Below are positions 44,660-56,511 of a stretch of 64,000 nt of DNA, piece after piece. Source of the DNA: Pyrenula massariospora (taxonomy: Eukaryota; Ascomycota; Eurotiomycetes; Pyrenulales; Pyrenulaceae). Location: contig JAGFMI010000004.1 in the NCBI GenBank assembly GCA_021030905.1, positions 868,001 to 932,000 of the forward strand, read 5' to 3'. A model generated the notes under the pieces. It was given only the letters and a program-made list of their open reading frames with translations. It was not told the origin of the DNA and did not search any database. A program made the translations under genes and the position numbers. Each line of letters starts with the position of its first letter. The stretch's first letter is position 1.

Positions 44660-46891
44660 TCACCCGGGCCCTGCCTTCCTCCTCCCCCGCCCGCCCTTTT
44701 TCTTCTGCCCATTCCCCCCCTCGCTGGGCTCCCGTTTCGGCTCCTCCGCCTTGCCCCGCACCGCACTCGGACTTGGGCTCACAAAGCTGACGTGCTTCTC
44801 CAAACCCCTCCCCCTCCCCCTCCAGCCTTGCTTCAACGCGCTCGCCCTCCGCTGTTTGACCACCCCATTCATCCCCTCGTCCATCGCCTCTGAGTGCCTC
44901 GTCCGGCTAGGTCCCCCATGGTCCGTATCGTCCTCGATCCCCACGTCGTAGTCTTCGACCTCGACGTCTAGGTCCTCCGACGTTTCTCTAGAACCACTTG
45001 ACGGTCCAGAGGTTTCGGACGCGGGGGCCTCGTACGAGTCGGAGGTTGAATCGCCGGATTCCGAGGAGGCGTCGCTGCTGCTGTCGGAGACGAGGGAGGG
45101 TGCTTGATTCGAGTCATTCGTGGGGGAAGGCTCGGCGGGTACTTCGGAATGTAAGTTCTGCGTCTCGTGTGTCTCGTGCTTGGGCGAATACGGCGGGTGG
45201 CCGTATGATGGAGTCGTGAAGCTGGATTGCGGGGTCGGGAGGAGGCTGGGTTCTTCAGCCTTGCGCGATGGAGGCTTTCGGTGCAAAGGTTTCTCAGGCC
45301 CCTTGCGCGTCAAATCAAGCGGTGCCGGAGATTTCGCAGCCCTGCTAAGGGACATGCTACCTCGCACTGTAAGTCCTCCTTGAACATTGGGTTGAGGTGG
45401 GGTCTCCATAGATTCGCTTTCGGATTCATCGGAGGATGATTCTTCGAATTCAATTCTCGTCTTCGCATCTGCTACAGCCTTGGCGAGGTCAATAGCAATA
45501 TTTCGACCTTGCAGAAGAGAGGAGAGATGGGGTGTCAGCGGTGAAGGTTGGAACGGTGTTGGATCCGAAGGTGTCGGCTGCCTCGGTTTACGACCGCGTT
45601 TGCGTTTCGCAGGTACACCATTGACGGGGCTTCCCTGGGCTTGAGAAGCTGGCGTTTTGAGACCATGAGAGGGTGCATCTGTCATGGGCGAATCTGTGAT
45701 TTCAGTACCCAAAATCGGATACTCGCGATTCTTGAGCGAATGCGCCGTTCTTATCAGTGGGTGCACAAGACTCGCAGTGGACGTGCTTGGAATCTCAGAG
45801 CCAATGACCACACCAGACTCGTCCGTCTCAACTGGCTCTCCACACGCTTCAGCCGCTGCATCGTGACTCGCGAAACTTCGGCCGTGTGCTATTCGGCAAT
45901 GGTTGATGAACCCCTGTGCGCTTGAGAAGTTGTCCCTTCGGCACTCTAAGCAGACGAGCTTCACCGTCATCCCATCAGATTTCCGCTTCAAAATCATAGG
46001 GCCAGCATTTCCTTTCGGTTGCGGATATCCACTAGAAAGAGCCTGCAAGCCGGAGGCACTGCCACGAGAACCCCTAGATTTGCCACTAACCCCGACTGTT
46101 TCTGTAAAGCTGCCCCGCGTCGATCTGGCCTTGGCTGGAGTCTTACCGGCAGCCGGCACCGCATCTAACTGAGGAAGCTCACCGCCATCAAAGCTAGGAT
46201 CTGGCAACAACCACTTCGCATAATGTCGAGAGTATGGCCCATTAGTCACACCCCAAGGCGCAGGCGAAGTTGGCAATGGAGCATGCCCGGTTGGCTTCAC
46301 CGAGGGACCTATTCCAAAACTAACATTTCGGGACAGATTTGTGCCAGGAAAGGGAATCTCATGGCAACGCCGCAGCTGTTCCAAAGCTATTTGACATTTG
46401 GCAATTTCTTGTTCTATTAGGCGTAGCTCATCATGCTTTAGAAGGATTGATAGGCTGAGCTGCGTGCTGATGGTGCCTCGTAGTACTTTGACGTCTTTTT
46501 GCGAACGCTGCAAACCTGACATGGAAGAGTCTTCTAAAGGTCCTTTTGTCGGGGTGGGATTATCGGAAGTTGGCGGAGTCGGTTGATCGTGGGGTTGTGG
46601 TGCTGAAGCTTCTTGTTTTAGTTTTCCGTTCGCCATAGTGTCTTGTCGATCATTGTACTTTGGCACCAGAACGTGAGGGAACCTCTCAATATGATCTGCG
46701 CGCTTTTTGTTCGGGCTGCCTGACCGAACCGCAGATTCGCTTCCGCTGCTATCCGTGCGTTTCCGCTTGAATCTTGACATTGTCGACGTGTCCATCAATG
46801 GTAGATTATGCGACCGTACTCCTAGCACCTTTATAGGGTCTGCAGCCTTGTCTCCCCCTAATCCCAAATCCCAAGGCAGAAGCCGGAACAT
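44660..46891 (-). CDS. AHC1: ADA acetyltransferase complex subunit Ahc1-like, C2H2 zinc finger
   Basis: Intronless minus-strand frame, 743 aa. A conserved N-terminal coiled segment (LLKHDELRLIEQEIAKCQIA) precedes a single C2H2 finger (VCLECRRDNFSSAQGFINHC, then RIAHGR; near residues 313-335), the signature of Ahc1-type proteins. An AT-hook (KRKRGRKPRQP) follows, then a long acidic Ser/Glu-rich region and an Arg/Gly/Lys-rich C-terminus (KKKGGRGRRKAGPG). Ahc1 is a structural subunit of the Gcn5-containing ADA histone acetyltransferase complex and acts in the nucleus. I took the first ATG; later ATGs at about 46795 and 46780 are possible starts. The disordered C-terminal half is GC-rich and low complexity. 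Orthology is probable, not certain. Confidence 0.8.
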   Translation of the reverse strand: MFRLLPWDLGLGGDKAADPIKVLGVRSHNLPLMDTSTMSRFKRKRTDSSGSESAVRSGSPNKKRADHIERFPHVLVPKYNDRQDTMANGKLKQEASAPQPHDQPTPPTSDNPTPTKGPLEDSSMSGLQRSQKDVKVLRGTISTQLSLSILLKHDELRLIEQEIAKCQIALEQLRRCHEIPFPGTNLSRNVSFGIGPSVKPTGHAPLPTSPAPWGVTNGPYSRHYAKWLLPDPSFDGGELPQLDAVPAAGKTPAKARSTRGSFTETVGVSGKSRGSRGSASGLQALSSGYPQPKGNAGPMILKRKSDGMTVKLVCLECRRDNFSSAQGFINHCRIAHGRSFASHDAAAEACGEPVETDESGVVIGSEIPSTSTASLVHPLIRTAHSLKNREYPILGTEITDSPMTDAPSHGLKTPASQAQGSPVNGVPAKRKRGRKPRQPTPSDPTPFQPSPLTPHLSSLLQGRNIAIDLAKAVADAKTRIEFEESSSDESESESMETPPQPNVQGGLTVRGSMSLSRAAKSPAPLDLTRKGPEKPLHRKPPSRKAEEPSLLPTPQSSFTTPSYGHPPYSPKHETHETQNLHSEVPAEPSPTNDSNQAPSLVSDSSSDASSESGDSTSDSYEAPASETSGPSSGSRETSEDLDVEVEDYDVGIEDDTDHGGPSRTRHSEAMDEGMNGVVKQRRASALKQGWRGRGRGLEKHVSFVSPSPSAVRGKAEEPKREPSEGGNGQKKKGGRGRRKAGPG

Positions 46892-48252
46892 GCCACAATG
46901 TGCGGGCAGAGCCGCAAGAGTCGATCCCAGGCGGTCGCCAGCTTTCCTTCATTCGAGCTTGTTTGTTCGATCGTGCATACGTGTCGGGTACGCGCATGGG
47001 ATCAGGCTATCGATTTCATGCCGTCAGGCTGGCTGCTCTAGAGTCCCGGAAAATGATGGATTGAAGTGGTCGAATGATCGCAGAGCCTTGAAACGAAGGT
47101 TCAGAGAGTGTAGGGCAGGATTATCCACGGTTCGCGGGAGAAGCGAGGAATGCGCCGCAGCAAAGCAGGTTGAGAATGAATGACGTGAAGACGGAGACCA
47201 GCCGAGGGAGTAGAAAATGGCGAAAATGAAAAGCAACGATATCGTGGATAATTAGGTCGTTAGTGTGGGAGGGTGAGAAATGCCGCAAAGTGGATTGTTG
47301 GCGGTGTTGTGGTGATAAGAGGACACGGAAAGGGTAGAGGAAGGGGAAGAGAAGGATCAAGGGAAGAGGTGGAAGGGTGAGAGGGTGTGGATGGCGCAGG
47401 CGCGGTGCAGGATTAGCCAAGGGAGGTGCGGGCCCCGCTAGACCGCTTTGAGTACGTCACTCAAACCGCTCTGACGCATCAACCGAGCGGCCGTCGGAGA
47501 TTTTCCTGGCAACTGGGCCCGGCAAGAATGGGAAAGAAGATGAGAGAAGGATATACACGTCACGAGACATGTCGTTATGCGTTATCTCGTCCTTGCCCCT
47601 CTAGAGCCATGGCTGAGAAATCCATTGTCATGCTGGAACCTAGTTGGGGCCCCAGAGGCTGTTGGACGAAAAGAACAAACCATGGGTGCGTGGCGTGGAT
47701 TAGTGGATGGCTTACCGAGGAACGGTGGCGATTGGCCGGAGATTGCGGACTTGCTAATTCGGTGGAGGGCGCTTGGCTCGATCGGGCAGGGTCAATAACG
47801 CCAAGCTGCATCGCGAGAAGTTGCCTGCCAGGCACCCCATCCGTGCCGCAGCCGTGGTATTGGAGCCGATAGAGGGGCCGTTTTTGGGACGTTGCAGGAA
47901 ATCTGGTGGCCTTCCAGAGCACGTGGCTATCAACCAGGCTCCCACATTCTATCTGATATTCTTAAGCCAAGCGGCATTCCTTCCAGAGCAAGAGTTAGCG
48001 GTAGGCTGCAGGGACCAACAGCTGGCCCTCGCCGGCCCAACACATATGAGACAGGCGCATAATGTGCAACCCCAACAACCTATAGTGCACAAGGTCAGTC
48101 GCCGCATGAGCCGAATTGAATCAAGTCGATTTCGATTCACGCCATGTTTCTCGAAAATAGCATATGCTTGAACGCGCAGTAACGCCAATCAGATCCTGCT
48201 GTAACAACGGGACCCAGTATGCACATATCCAATACTGACAGCAGTGACGCCA
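46892..48252. other. Intergenic upstream of AHC1, no gene supported
   Basis: Frames at 47426-47872 (plus) and 47575-47922 (minus) overlap and show no motif. The first 500 bp should contain the AHC1 promoter; the last part the dynein light chain 3' UTR. Confidence 0.4.
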
Positions 48253-48842
48253 CTATACAGCAATCCAGACGATCAAAACAACCACGTCTAGCCCCTTGCC
48301 CGACCCTGCCTCGTATTTATAATTAAACATCCCGTCCTTTTCTTCGTTCCAGTATGCCCCAGTTGCGGAATGCATGCCTCTTCGGCCGCCTCCCGTATTT
48401 CCATTTTCTAGAGATGAGGAGGGTTCCGTTGAGACAAGAGAATGTTGCATGATGGTGCTGTTGACGATGAATTTGTGCTTGGCTTTCTCCGGAAGCGCCT
48501 GTGATTCCTCGACCAGTCGCGCAAGCACTGTTTTCTAATTCTCGATTAAGCTTTCATCTTAAGAGATATTCCCAAGATGGATACACGACTGCAGTGCAAT
48601 TGTGGACGTACTATTATCTGCGAGTTCCATGATTCTGTCGAAGCATGTTCGTAGCCGGTGACGGGAGCAAGGGTAGCATCGCAAGCCTGGGAACTGGATT
48701 AGTAACTTTTGATAAATAAAGAAACGTCTATTGATCGCACATCCATGACAATCTTCTTCATCTTCGAAACCGTCAGTGGAGGAGCTGCTGAAGCCTTGGC
48801 ACCGGCGGCTCCTTCCTCAAGGTCTGTCTTTAGATCGGTCAT
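48253..48842 (-). CDS. Tctex-type dynein light chain
   Basis: Three exons on the minus strand, 48842-48741, 48686-48612 and 48534-48253, with introns of 54 nt (GTGCGA...CCCAG, branch ACTAAT) and 77 nt (GTACGT...AATTAG); 152 aa. Exon 2 reads ACDATLAPVTGYEHASTESW and joins to KTVLARLVEESQALPEKAKH; exon 3 continues KFIVNSTIMQHS and ends GMHSATGAYWNEEKDGMFNY...VVVLIVWIAV, the Tctex-1 family fold. These chains dimerise at the base of cytoplasmic dynein and link cargo or the intermediate chain for retrograde transport along microtubules. The inner acceptor AATTAG was chosen over a nearer CAG because it keeps the frame and restores the conserved IIKTVL segment. Divergent to VTC1. Confidence 0.92.
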
Positions 48843-49619
48843 GTTGATGCGGCAGTGATGAACTTTAGGCAGAATGTGGAGCTAGTCAGGTAGTCAAAGA
48901 GACAATACCGTAGAATGCGCAATGAGCTCTACGTAAGATCAGGACTTGATCAGCAGACGATCATTTTAAGAATTCATGCATCTGAGGTTGCTGTGGCACC
49001 TGCGCCGATGCAAACAAACGAAACTCCTCGCTTCACCTTCCCGGATAAGCGACTGAGGGTGCCGAGGAGCACGTCCAATCACCTTTCGACGTCGGGGCAT
49101 GCCTTCCATTGGCTGCGGAGACTGCTTGACAGCTCCAACGCTCTCCGTCCGCGGGGAAACTCTAGGAAAATAACGAGAACACTATTTTGCTTGATATCCT
49201 TAGGGACACGCGCTCCATCAGCCTTACATTCAGAGACGAAATAACGCCTATGCAAAGCATTGACGGGTCGAGACGGTTGCTATTCATTGGACCCAGCTTC
49301 AGCATTTCAACCATCAAACCCAAAAGCCCTCGATAACCACTTTGTCTTCCTAGAAAGGGCGAATAACGGACGCATCTTACACATATTGGACCGACCCGAT
49401 CTCTCAACGCCATTCCAATGTCTTCACAACCTCTTCTCCAGACAGCTCCGGGTTAGCTTTTACTTCTTCTACCTTTCTCGTCGAAGCTCTCCTCATTCCG
49501 CGTTTCCGCTGCATCTGTCTTTATTGTTTCGCCTGTACTCCTTACTTCCTTCCCTTTCCGCCTCGATACTTGTCGAGTCGTCCAATTTTCCAGTCCAAAA
49601 GTCTTCTCCTTCAATTTCA
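48843..49619. promoter_or_regulatory. Divergent promoter region, dynein light chain and VTC1
   Basis: 777 bp between opposite start codons. The VTC1 side (49440-49615) is strongly pyrimidine-rich, a common fungal leader. The VTC1 frame stays open through part of it but has no ATG. Confidence 0.5.
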
Positions 49620-50000
49620 ATGTCACCTGGCCCTACTGATGTCGTACCATCAGGAAAACGGATCGCTCTCCCCACCCGAGTGGAGCCCAAAGTATTCTTT
49701 GCCAACGAGCGTACCTTCCTCTCTTGGCTCAACTTCACAGTCATCCTCGGCGGTCTCGCTGTCGGCCTTCTCAATTTTGGCGACAATGTTGGCCGTATCA
49801 GTGCCGCCATCTTCACCGTTGTCGCACTTCTCACCATGATTTATGCTCTAGGCACCTTTCACTGGAGAGCGAAAAGTATCAGGCAGAGGGGACAAGGAGG
49901 ATTTGATGATGCGTATGGCCCGACACTTCTATCTGGTGCACTGCTTGTTGCAGTGGCAGTGAATTTTGGTTTGAGGTTTTGGAAGGGTGGTGAAGCGTGA
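49620..50000 (+). CDS. VTC1: Vacuolar transporter chaperone 1 (Vtc1)
   Basis: Intronless, 126 aa, the normal Vtc1 length (yeast 129). The N-terminus contains [20 protein letters not shown], then [20 protein letters not shown] (membrane helix 1), [20 protein letters not shown] (helix 2), a basic loop RAKSIRQRG, and [19 protein letters not shown] (helix 3): the DUF202 domain alone, without SPX or catalytic domains. Vtc1 is the membrane subunit of the VTC complex, which makes polyphosphate from ATP and passes it into the vacuole through its channel. The conserved arginines and glutamate of the pore-side helix 1 region ([15 protein letters not shown]) are present. The ATG at 49620 is the first in frame. 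Confidence 0.96.
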   Translation: MSPGPTDVVPSGKRIALPTRVEPKVFFANERTFLSWLNFTVILGGLAVGLLNFGDNVGRISAAIFTVVALLTMIYALGTFHWRAKSIRQRGQGGFDDAYGPTLLSGALLVAVAVNFGLRFWKGGEA

Positions 50001-51056
50001 GGAACGATCGAAACAATTAGACGGATTTAAGCGGAGAGGAGCACTCAGTCGACGGGAGACCTTCATTGAGCCAGTAAGGAGACATTTCAGATGCGCATTA
50101 CAGTCCCGTGGCAGGAGGCGGCGAATCGGCAGCTTTGACATTTACTGTCCGTTGGAAAATGGACGAAAGAATCAGAGGCATTTGCGGCTGATCCGAACAC
50201 TTTGGTCTCTACTAACATACATCAATTATGTGCTTCTTCATTTACATCACCATGTCTATGCTTGGTCTGGAGCTCATAGCGATGCTGGGGCGTTCAGCAA
50301 TCTCCTTGTATCCCGAAGTTGGCACTTGAGCTAGCAAAGCTCGCCCAATTTTCCATAAATCAAAGGAAAGAGACAATTCAGAGATCCGACAATCTTCACA
50401 TTGCTCCCTGGACAACTTTAGCAGAGGGGCTTGCTGGCGGAGAGTCCAGAACTAGGGACATTAGACCATTCTCATCCCGAGTATTAGATGAAGCATTCAA
50501 GATCCTTCTCGTCACTCAGTATCAGATTGTCACTTCCTCTTGTCTCGTAGAGACGCCATGTCCAGACCAGGCAGCAAGGGGAGAGTCGAATGTGACTTAG
50601 AACGTGCTCTACCCTGAGGTGTAGGTTTCCAAGGATCATCATTACAGAGGGTTTTGGTACTAAGATATTGATCTAAATCGTTGTAAGGACCTAATAGACT
50701 ACCCAAAAGGAACATTCTCAAAGCGTAATAGAACGGTGTTTCGGATCTGCTGAGTTGCCAAGACCAAGGAGCGGGCATAGTAACCCAAACTAGCACCGAT
50801 TTTATACGCTTCAATCTTCCTCCGGTTTTTCAATGATAATAGGCAGTTTCAAGGTTAGCTCGATTGTACATATTTATTTAGAAACTTAGATTTATTTCAA
50901 AGATACCTTTCCTCCACAGTTCATTTCTTATTGTACCACTATCATCATGACGTCAACGATATCAACCTTAAGAGCTTCGATGTGACTGGTCTTATTAATT
51001 CTTTGAGTCCGAGTTAGGACCTATATCGTGAATTCCAATATCCTCTCCACGGCTCG
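50001..51056. other. Intergenic between VTC1 and the Afg1-like gene
   Basis: No gene is supported; frames at 50319-50600 and 50530-50814 have no features. An AT-rich segment (50820-50950) likely belongs to the promoter of the gene at 51057. Confidence 0.45.
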
Positions 51057-53156
51057 ATGCCCCCTCAGCCTTCCGCAACAAGTCTTACCGTTACAGAGCC
51101 CCGTGCAATCTACAGATCGCTTGTCTCCGCTGGAAAACTCCGCCCTGATCCCGCCCAAGCCCGCCTCTCCGTCCACCTTCAAAAACTTTACAATCGCCTA
51201 AAAGATTATTCCCCGCACATAGAATACCGTCACCGTCTCGACGCGCTCACCCGCACCCTTCCCTCTTCATCATCCACCAACCATGCCCCTTCCACCACAT
51301 CCTCCTTCCGCTCCTCCCTCTGGCAGCGGGGCACGCTCTGCCCAGATACAAAATTCCTTACACCGTCGCCGACAGTCCACTCATCCGCCTTGACCATTGA
51401 TAGCCCCCATGGTCTCTTGTTACATGGATCTGTCGGTCGTGGAAAGACTGTGCTTCTTGATCTCCTTGCTGACAGCCTTCCTACGGCCAAGAAACGTCGC
51501 TGGCACTTTCACGCTTTCATGCTTGACCTCTTCCACCGTCTAGAGAATCTCCGTCGTGATCGTCTGTCTCCACTTCATGATTTTGAACCTGAGAATGCTG
51601 TCTTGGCCCTGGCGAGACAAAGTGTGGAGAGGGAGCCAATTCTATTTCTTGATGAGTTTCAGTTGCCTGACCGGGCAAGCGCGAAGATTGTTGCCGGATA
51701 CTTGACAAGTTTTCTTGGACTTGGAGGTGTGCTTGTCGCAGCAGGGAATCGCCTCCCCGAGGAATTGGCGAACGCTCAGGGGATTGAATTCGGGAGCTCG
51801 CGGGTTGTGGCTGAGACGGATGGGGCGTGGGCGAGGCTTGGGGAGTGGTTCGGTGGAGCAAGAGTCCAGAGGGCGGCTGCTACAGATTTTGGGGCTTTCC
51901 TGGAGGTATTGAAGGCGAGGTGTGAGGTTTGGGAAATGGAAGGAGGCAGGGATTGGAGAAGAGATGTTTCTTTAGAAGAGGCTAGTGATGGTAAAGGAGA
52001 AGGGCAAGATGAGAAACCGGGTGAGGTCGAATCGAACATCGAATCTACACCGTCAATATTCGAAATTACAGCGGCCGTGCCAGGCCTACTGATCGATGAG
52101 GGATCGCCAACCTCCCCCAACTCATCTTCGCTGCCAGCAAAATACCGCATCGACCCTCTTCTTGCGTCCCACCCCTTCAACCTCTCGTTCCTTCCACCTC
52201 CATTCAGCAGCCTTCCATACTCACCAACGACCCTCTCAATCTACGCCCGAGTTCTTCCCATTCCCCAGCAAATCCAGACTTCGACACACAGTGCAACCAT
52301 TCACTCCTTCGCCTCCCTCTGCTCGCTCCCCCTTGGCCCTGCCGACTACCTCTCCCTCGCCTCAACCTATAATACGATGCTCATCCATTCAATCCCCATC
52401 CTCACGCTCTCCCACCGACACGAAGCCCGTCGATTTATCACCCTCCTCGACGCACTCTACGACTGCCGGTGTCGGCTCTGGGTCTCTGCAGCCGCACCCC
52501 CTGACAATCTATTCTTTCCGGACGCCTCCCCCTCCATCAACGCCAAAGGCGCATCCGAAGAACCTATGACCTCCGAAACAATCTCCGAGATCTACCAAGA
52601 CGCCACCTCGCCTTTCCGACCTAACATCTCCTCTTACACCCCTTCCAACTTCTCCTCACCAACGCGCTCCATTCTCGCAGACGAAGACGCAGATTTCGGT
52701 CCCACGTACGGCAACGGCCGGTCCCCCACCTCCTCATCTACATCCAGCGTTGAAAGCCAAAATGTGGCAGGGCCAGATTTCACCAAACCGGCGACTCTGA
52801 CCGGCCAAGACGAGTTCTTCGCGCTTCGCCGCGCCGTATCGCGCTTGTACGAGCTTACTTCTGCACGGTGGTGGGCTAACCCTCCTGAAGAATTTCATCG
52901 GCCGCTGCCGCCAGAGGCGCGGTTTTGGGAGAGACGGAGGGAGGAAGTGCCTAAATTGAATTTAGGAAAGGAAAGCGAAGGAGATGCACAGAGAGAAGAG
53001 GAGACGAGTCCGTTTCGGAGGAAAGAGGCTGGATTACCGCCAAGAATGGAGGAGAGGCATGTTTGGGGGATGGGTATTTGGGGACGCAGAGCTGGGGCTT
53101 GGGGAAGGGGCGTAGAGGCGAAGAGGGGTAACGGTGATGAGGAGGGGAGGGGTTAG
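51057..53156 (+). CDS. AFG1: AFG1-like mitochondrial AAA+ ATPase
   Basis: Intronless, 699 aa, longer than yeast Afg1 (509) because of a serine/proline-rich insert and C-terminal extension. AFG1 landmarks in order: LQKLYNRLKDYS; GLLLHGSVGRGKTVLLDLLA with Walker A at about residue 124; WHFHAFMLDLFHRL; ILFLDEFQLPDRASAKIVAG with Walker B at about 194; LGGVLVAAGNRLPEEL; HRHEARRFITLLDALYDCRC and LRRAVSRLYELTSARWW near the end. Afg1/LACE1 acts in the mitochondrial matrix or inner membrane and helps remove or degrade unassembled cytochrome oxidase subunits. The N-terminus is not a strong presequence and may be processed poorly or differently; a paralogue with another location is possible, since filamentous fungi can carry more than one Afg1-like gene. 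Confidence 0.88.
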   Translation: MPPQPSATSLTVTEPRAIYRSLVSAGKLRPDPAQARLSVHLQKLYNRLKDYSPHIEYRHRLDALTRTLPSSSSTNHAPSTTSSFRSSLWQRGTLCPDTKFLTPSPTVHSSALTIDSPHGLLLHGSVGRGKTVLLDLLADSLPTAKKRRWHFHAFMLDLFHRLENLRRDRLSPLHDFEPENAVLALARQSVEREPILFLDEFQLPDRASAKIVAGYLTSFLGLGGVLVAAGNRLPEELANAQGIEFGSSRVVAETDGAWARLGEWFGGARVQRAAATDFGAFLEVLKARCEVWEMEGGRDWRRDVSLEEASDGKGEGQDEKPGEVESNIESTPSIFEITAAVPGLLIDEGSPTSPNSSSLPAKYRIDPLLASHPFNLSFLPPPFSSLPYSPTTLSIYARVLPIPQQIQTSTHSATIHSFASLCSLPLGPADYLSLASTYNTMLIHSIPILTLSHRHEARRFITLLDALYDCRCRLWVSAAAPPDNLFFPDASPSINAKGASEEPMTSETISEIYQDATSPFRPNISSYTPSNFSSPTRSILADEDADFGPTYGNGRSPTSSSTSSVESQNVAGPDFTKPATLTGQDEFFALRRAVSRLYELTSARWWANPPEEFHRPLPPEARFWERRREEVPKLNLGKESEGDAQREEETSPFRRKEAGLPPRMEERHVWGMGIWGRRAGAWGRGVEAKRGNGDEEGRG

Positions 53157-54187
53157 AGGGTAAGTGGCGCTGCAATGTATGGCATCGTGGTGTTGGGTGG
53201 CTACTAATATTGTTATACCCTATTGCCCCTGTACCACGTGTATGGCGTATGGGTTCCCATGAATGGATCTCCTGGTCCCTTCCCACATCGCCAAAGGTCG
53301 TCCCATGATGGATTAATGAAAGTCGCCGCCCTACTTGAAAACCTCTTTACCAAAGCGACCTGAAGATCCATCCACAAGACCTCAATCAACTGATTTCCAG
53401 CCTTCCTCTTTTCACCATAGTGTCAGTCAGTCACTTTCTACCCATATCCCTATCATTAACCACACACAAATCAGAGCCCTAGTCAAAACGTGGCCCCAGC
53501 AATTCCACCCCTAAGTCATAACCCATTCTCATCAAGCATGACACCATGACCTATACTTCTATTAGACTCGCCCAATTCTAGCGGCTGACCCTCCCTAATT
53601 ACCCGTCCCGCCTGGTACCTATCTCTTCTGCTTCACCGTCAACGTGAATGGATTCCGCGTCAAAGACATCATCATCGACGGCTAATTAACAGCGGTGGAT
53701 TCTAAAGCAACCATATAATTTCCCTGTGCTAAAGACTTTACTCTCCCTTCCTCAGAGAGAGCCATGGAAAAGACATAGAAAACATGAACAAAAAAGACCG
53801 AGAAAAGCTGATATGAAAACGCACCAGGGACATGTACAGACAAAGGTTACAGAGTAGGTACATATCAAAGGCTTTATGGGCAGCTTCATGGGTGCGGTGT
53901 CATGAGCGTCATGTATAGTACAGTAGTATGGGAGCTTGACAGACGAGCTGTCACCTTGATCTTCTGGCAACACCGGTTGATGCCAACCAGTATCCTACTC
54001 TAATTGAAGATTCCGTGACATCTAATGGGACAACTTCCCATTAGGAGTAAGAGCCCGTTTCTACTGCCAGCGACCGCCAGCTGAGAATTTAAGTAATCCC
54101 TTGGTCGATGACACCGCCTTACATTTATTGCAGACATTACCTTGAAAATTGAGGTAGTGTTTCTATTGAGAGCTCAATATGTCCCAA
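53157..54187. other. Convergent intergenic region
   Basis: It separates the 3' ends of the Afg1-like gene (plus) and RIX7 (minus). No gene, RNA or repeat of note was seen. Confidence 0.5.
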
Positions 54188-56511
54188 TTAGGAATTTTTA
54201 CTCCCTAATTGCCTCTTCAAGTGGCGATACTTGGACATGTCAGTCACACTCGGGCTCACCTCCCCCCTTGCAGTCACAAAATCCTCCAATTCCACCCCTT
54301 TTTCACCCGCCCTCTTAATAGCGGCATATCCAGCTCTCCGCAACAAGCTCTCCATATCCGCGCCGCTGAAGCTGTCACACTGACGGGCTACGTCAGCGAT
54401 CTTCTCCGAAAACTCAATAGGCAACCTCCTGGTCAATGTACGCAGGATTTCCACGCGTTCCTCCGCCCCTGGAAGGTCGACAAATAGCAACGTATCGAGC
54501 CTCCCAGGCCGGAGCATGGCTGGGTCAATGATATCGGGCCGATTGGTCGCCGCAACGACGTATATCCCCTCGCGCTTGCTCCCCAGGCCGTCCAGCTCCG
54601 TGAGCAAGGTATTCACCACCCTTGCACTAGCATCGCTAAGTCCATCGTCCCGCTTTGGCACTAAGGCGTCAAGTTCGTCGAAGAAGACAACACAGGGTAC
54701 AGAACTGCGGGCTCGGACAAAAACCTGGCGGACCGCGCGCTCAGATTCCCCGACAAATTTATTCAGCAGCTCAGGACCTTTGATCGAGATGAAATTGGCG
54801 CGAGATTCGTTTGCGACGGCCTTGGCGAGGAGGGTTTTGCCGCAGCCGGGGGGTCCCCAAAGTAGAACGCCAGCTGGGGCGCGGATTCCGACTCGGGTGT
54901 ATAGGTCTGGAGTCTGGATAGGTTGGACGATGCAGGTTTGAAGCTCGGCGCGGATAGAGGAGAGCGCGCCAATGTCAGACCACGTTGTGTCTGGAATCGT
55001 GGCGAAGCCCTCACGTTTTGAGGAAGGTTGGATTTTGGGTAGTGATGTGAGGAAATCGGACATAGTGACTGAATCAGAAGGTGCGTCGAAGATAGACGGG
55101 TTTTCGTTGGAGTAAGCGACGAAGCGACGGAGAGAAATGGCTTCAGGATTCGGGACCGCTGGCTCGGTGTATTGGTCTGTTTCCATTTGTTGAGTGACAG
55201 CATGGGATTCAAGGGCTTCGAAATATCTTTCGATAGCGGTCGATGCAGCTTCAGCGACAAGGTCATTCAGATCGGCGCCAACAAATCCCGGTGTGCGTTT
55301 GGCTAAGAGTGCGAAATTGATGGGTTGTTCAAGCGGCATGTTTCGTGTCAAGGTGCGTAGGATTTGCTCTCGGACAAACTCATTAGGTACGCTCATGTTG
55401 ATCTCTCTGTCAAAGCGGCCGCCACGTCGCAAGGCTGCGTCTAGACTATCAGGTCGATTTGTCGCTGCTAGTACAACTACAGGGCGGCCGTCTGTGCTAT
55501 CTAATGATAGATCGTCCAGACAAGTCAGAAGCTGAGCGACGATGCGCTTTTCCATTTCGCGCTGAGCACTTTCGCGCTTTGGAGTGATAGCATCAATTTC
55601 GTCGATGAAGATCAGACAAGGCGCTGCCCTCTTAGCTTCATCAAAATAATCTCTTAGAGCTCGTTCCGATTCTCCAGACATCCCTGAGACGATTGAAGGG
55701 GCCGAAATGGACAGGAAGTTGACCCCAATTTCGGCAGCGAACGCATTGGCAATCATAGTCTTGCCACATCCTGGAGGGCCGTGTAAGAGAATGCCCCTTG
55801 GTGACTGGACATTGTAGCCTTTGAAAACATCTGGCCGGATCATTGGACGAGCGATCAGCTTTTTTAGTTCTCCTATAATATCGTCAACGCCTCCAAGGTC
55901 GTCTAAACCGATATTTGTTGGTGGCTTCATATCCGATTGTGTCACTTTTCTTCTCTTCATTGGAACATCTCCATTTGCATTCCTGCGTTTACTCGATATC
56001 GCGGTGGGTCTAGGGGACACGGGAACAGAATGTGCTGTGCTGTTGGGAACGGAATCTTGATCGGGGGTGGTGCTATTTTTGGAAGGCATGGTCGACCACA
56101 TGCCAACGATGCTCTTGTTCAGACCATTGGAAGCTGCCTTCCGGTCATGACCGCGTGATTGCCCGCTTAAGTCCTCTCCATCCTCCCCTTGAACGTCTAA
56201 ACCATCGCTCTTTCCGGTTTCTTGATCAATCAACTCAAGCACACGCTCAATGCTGTCTTCCAGAAGCTTTTTGGGTTTTCGATTGAGGCTGGAATTAGAT
56301 CTCTTGATATGATCGTAGACTTGTGCGAAGTTGAGTCGTACGAAAGTGTCCTCGAATTGGGCGCGCTCATCAATCAGCTTCCGAACAACTTGGTAGATCT
56401 AGAGGCGATTAGTACCTTGGCAAAGACAGGTTACTACGTGGAACAACTGCGCACTTCTCGATCAAGCCCATGCCCAAGCGTTAATCTGCGGCCATTGTGT
56501 CTTCCTGGCAT
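54188..56511 (-). CDS. RIX7: Ribosome biogenesis AAA ATPase Rix7 (NVL-type)
   Basis: Two exons on the minus strand, 56511-56455 and 56398-54188, with a 56-nt GTGCGC...CTCTAG intron carrying a TACTAAT branch; 755 aa. Exon 1 encodes 19 residues ending GLDRE, joined to IYQVVRKLIDERAQFED and VYDHIKRSNSSLNRKPKKLL, the conserved N-terminal domain. A basic linker (KRRKVTQ) follows. AAA domain 1: GILLHGPPGCGKT (Walker A about 226-233) and CLIFIDEIDAITPKRES. AAA domain 2: GVLLWGPPGCGKTLLAKAVA (about 533) and CVVFFDELDALVPKRDD, with both arginine-finger regions (NRPDSLDAALRRGGRFDREI; NRPDIIDPAMLRPGRLD). Rix7 strips factors from pre-60S ribosomes in the nucleolus. All motifs are intact. Confidence 0.96.

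Noticed and set aside
46707-47183. 158-codon plus-strand frame opposite the AHC1 start
   Set aside because: It is antisense to conserved AHC1 sequence in its first 185 bases and has no motif.
49260-49619. Long N-terminal extension of the VTC1 frame
   Set aside because: It begins at a TTG, has no ATG and translates a pyrimidine-rich leader; Vtc1 has its usual length from 49620.
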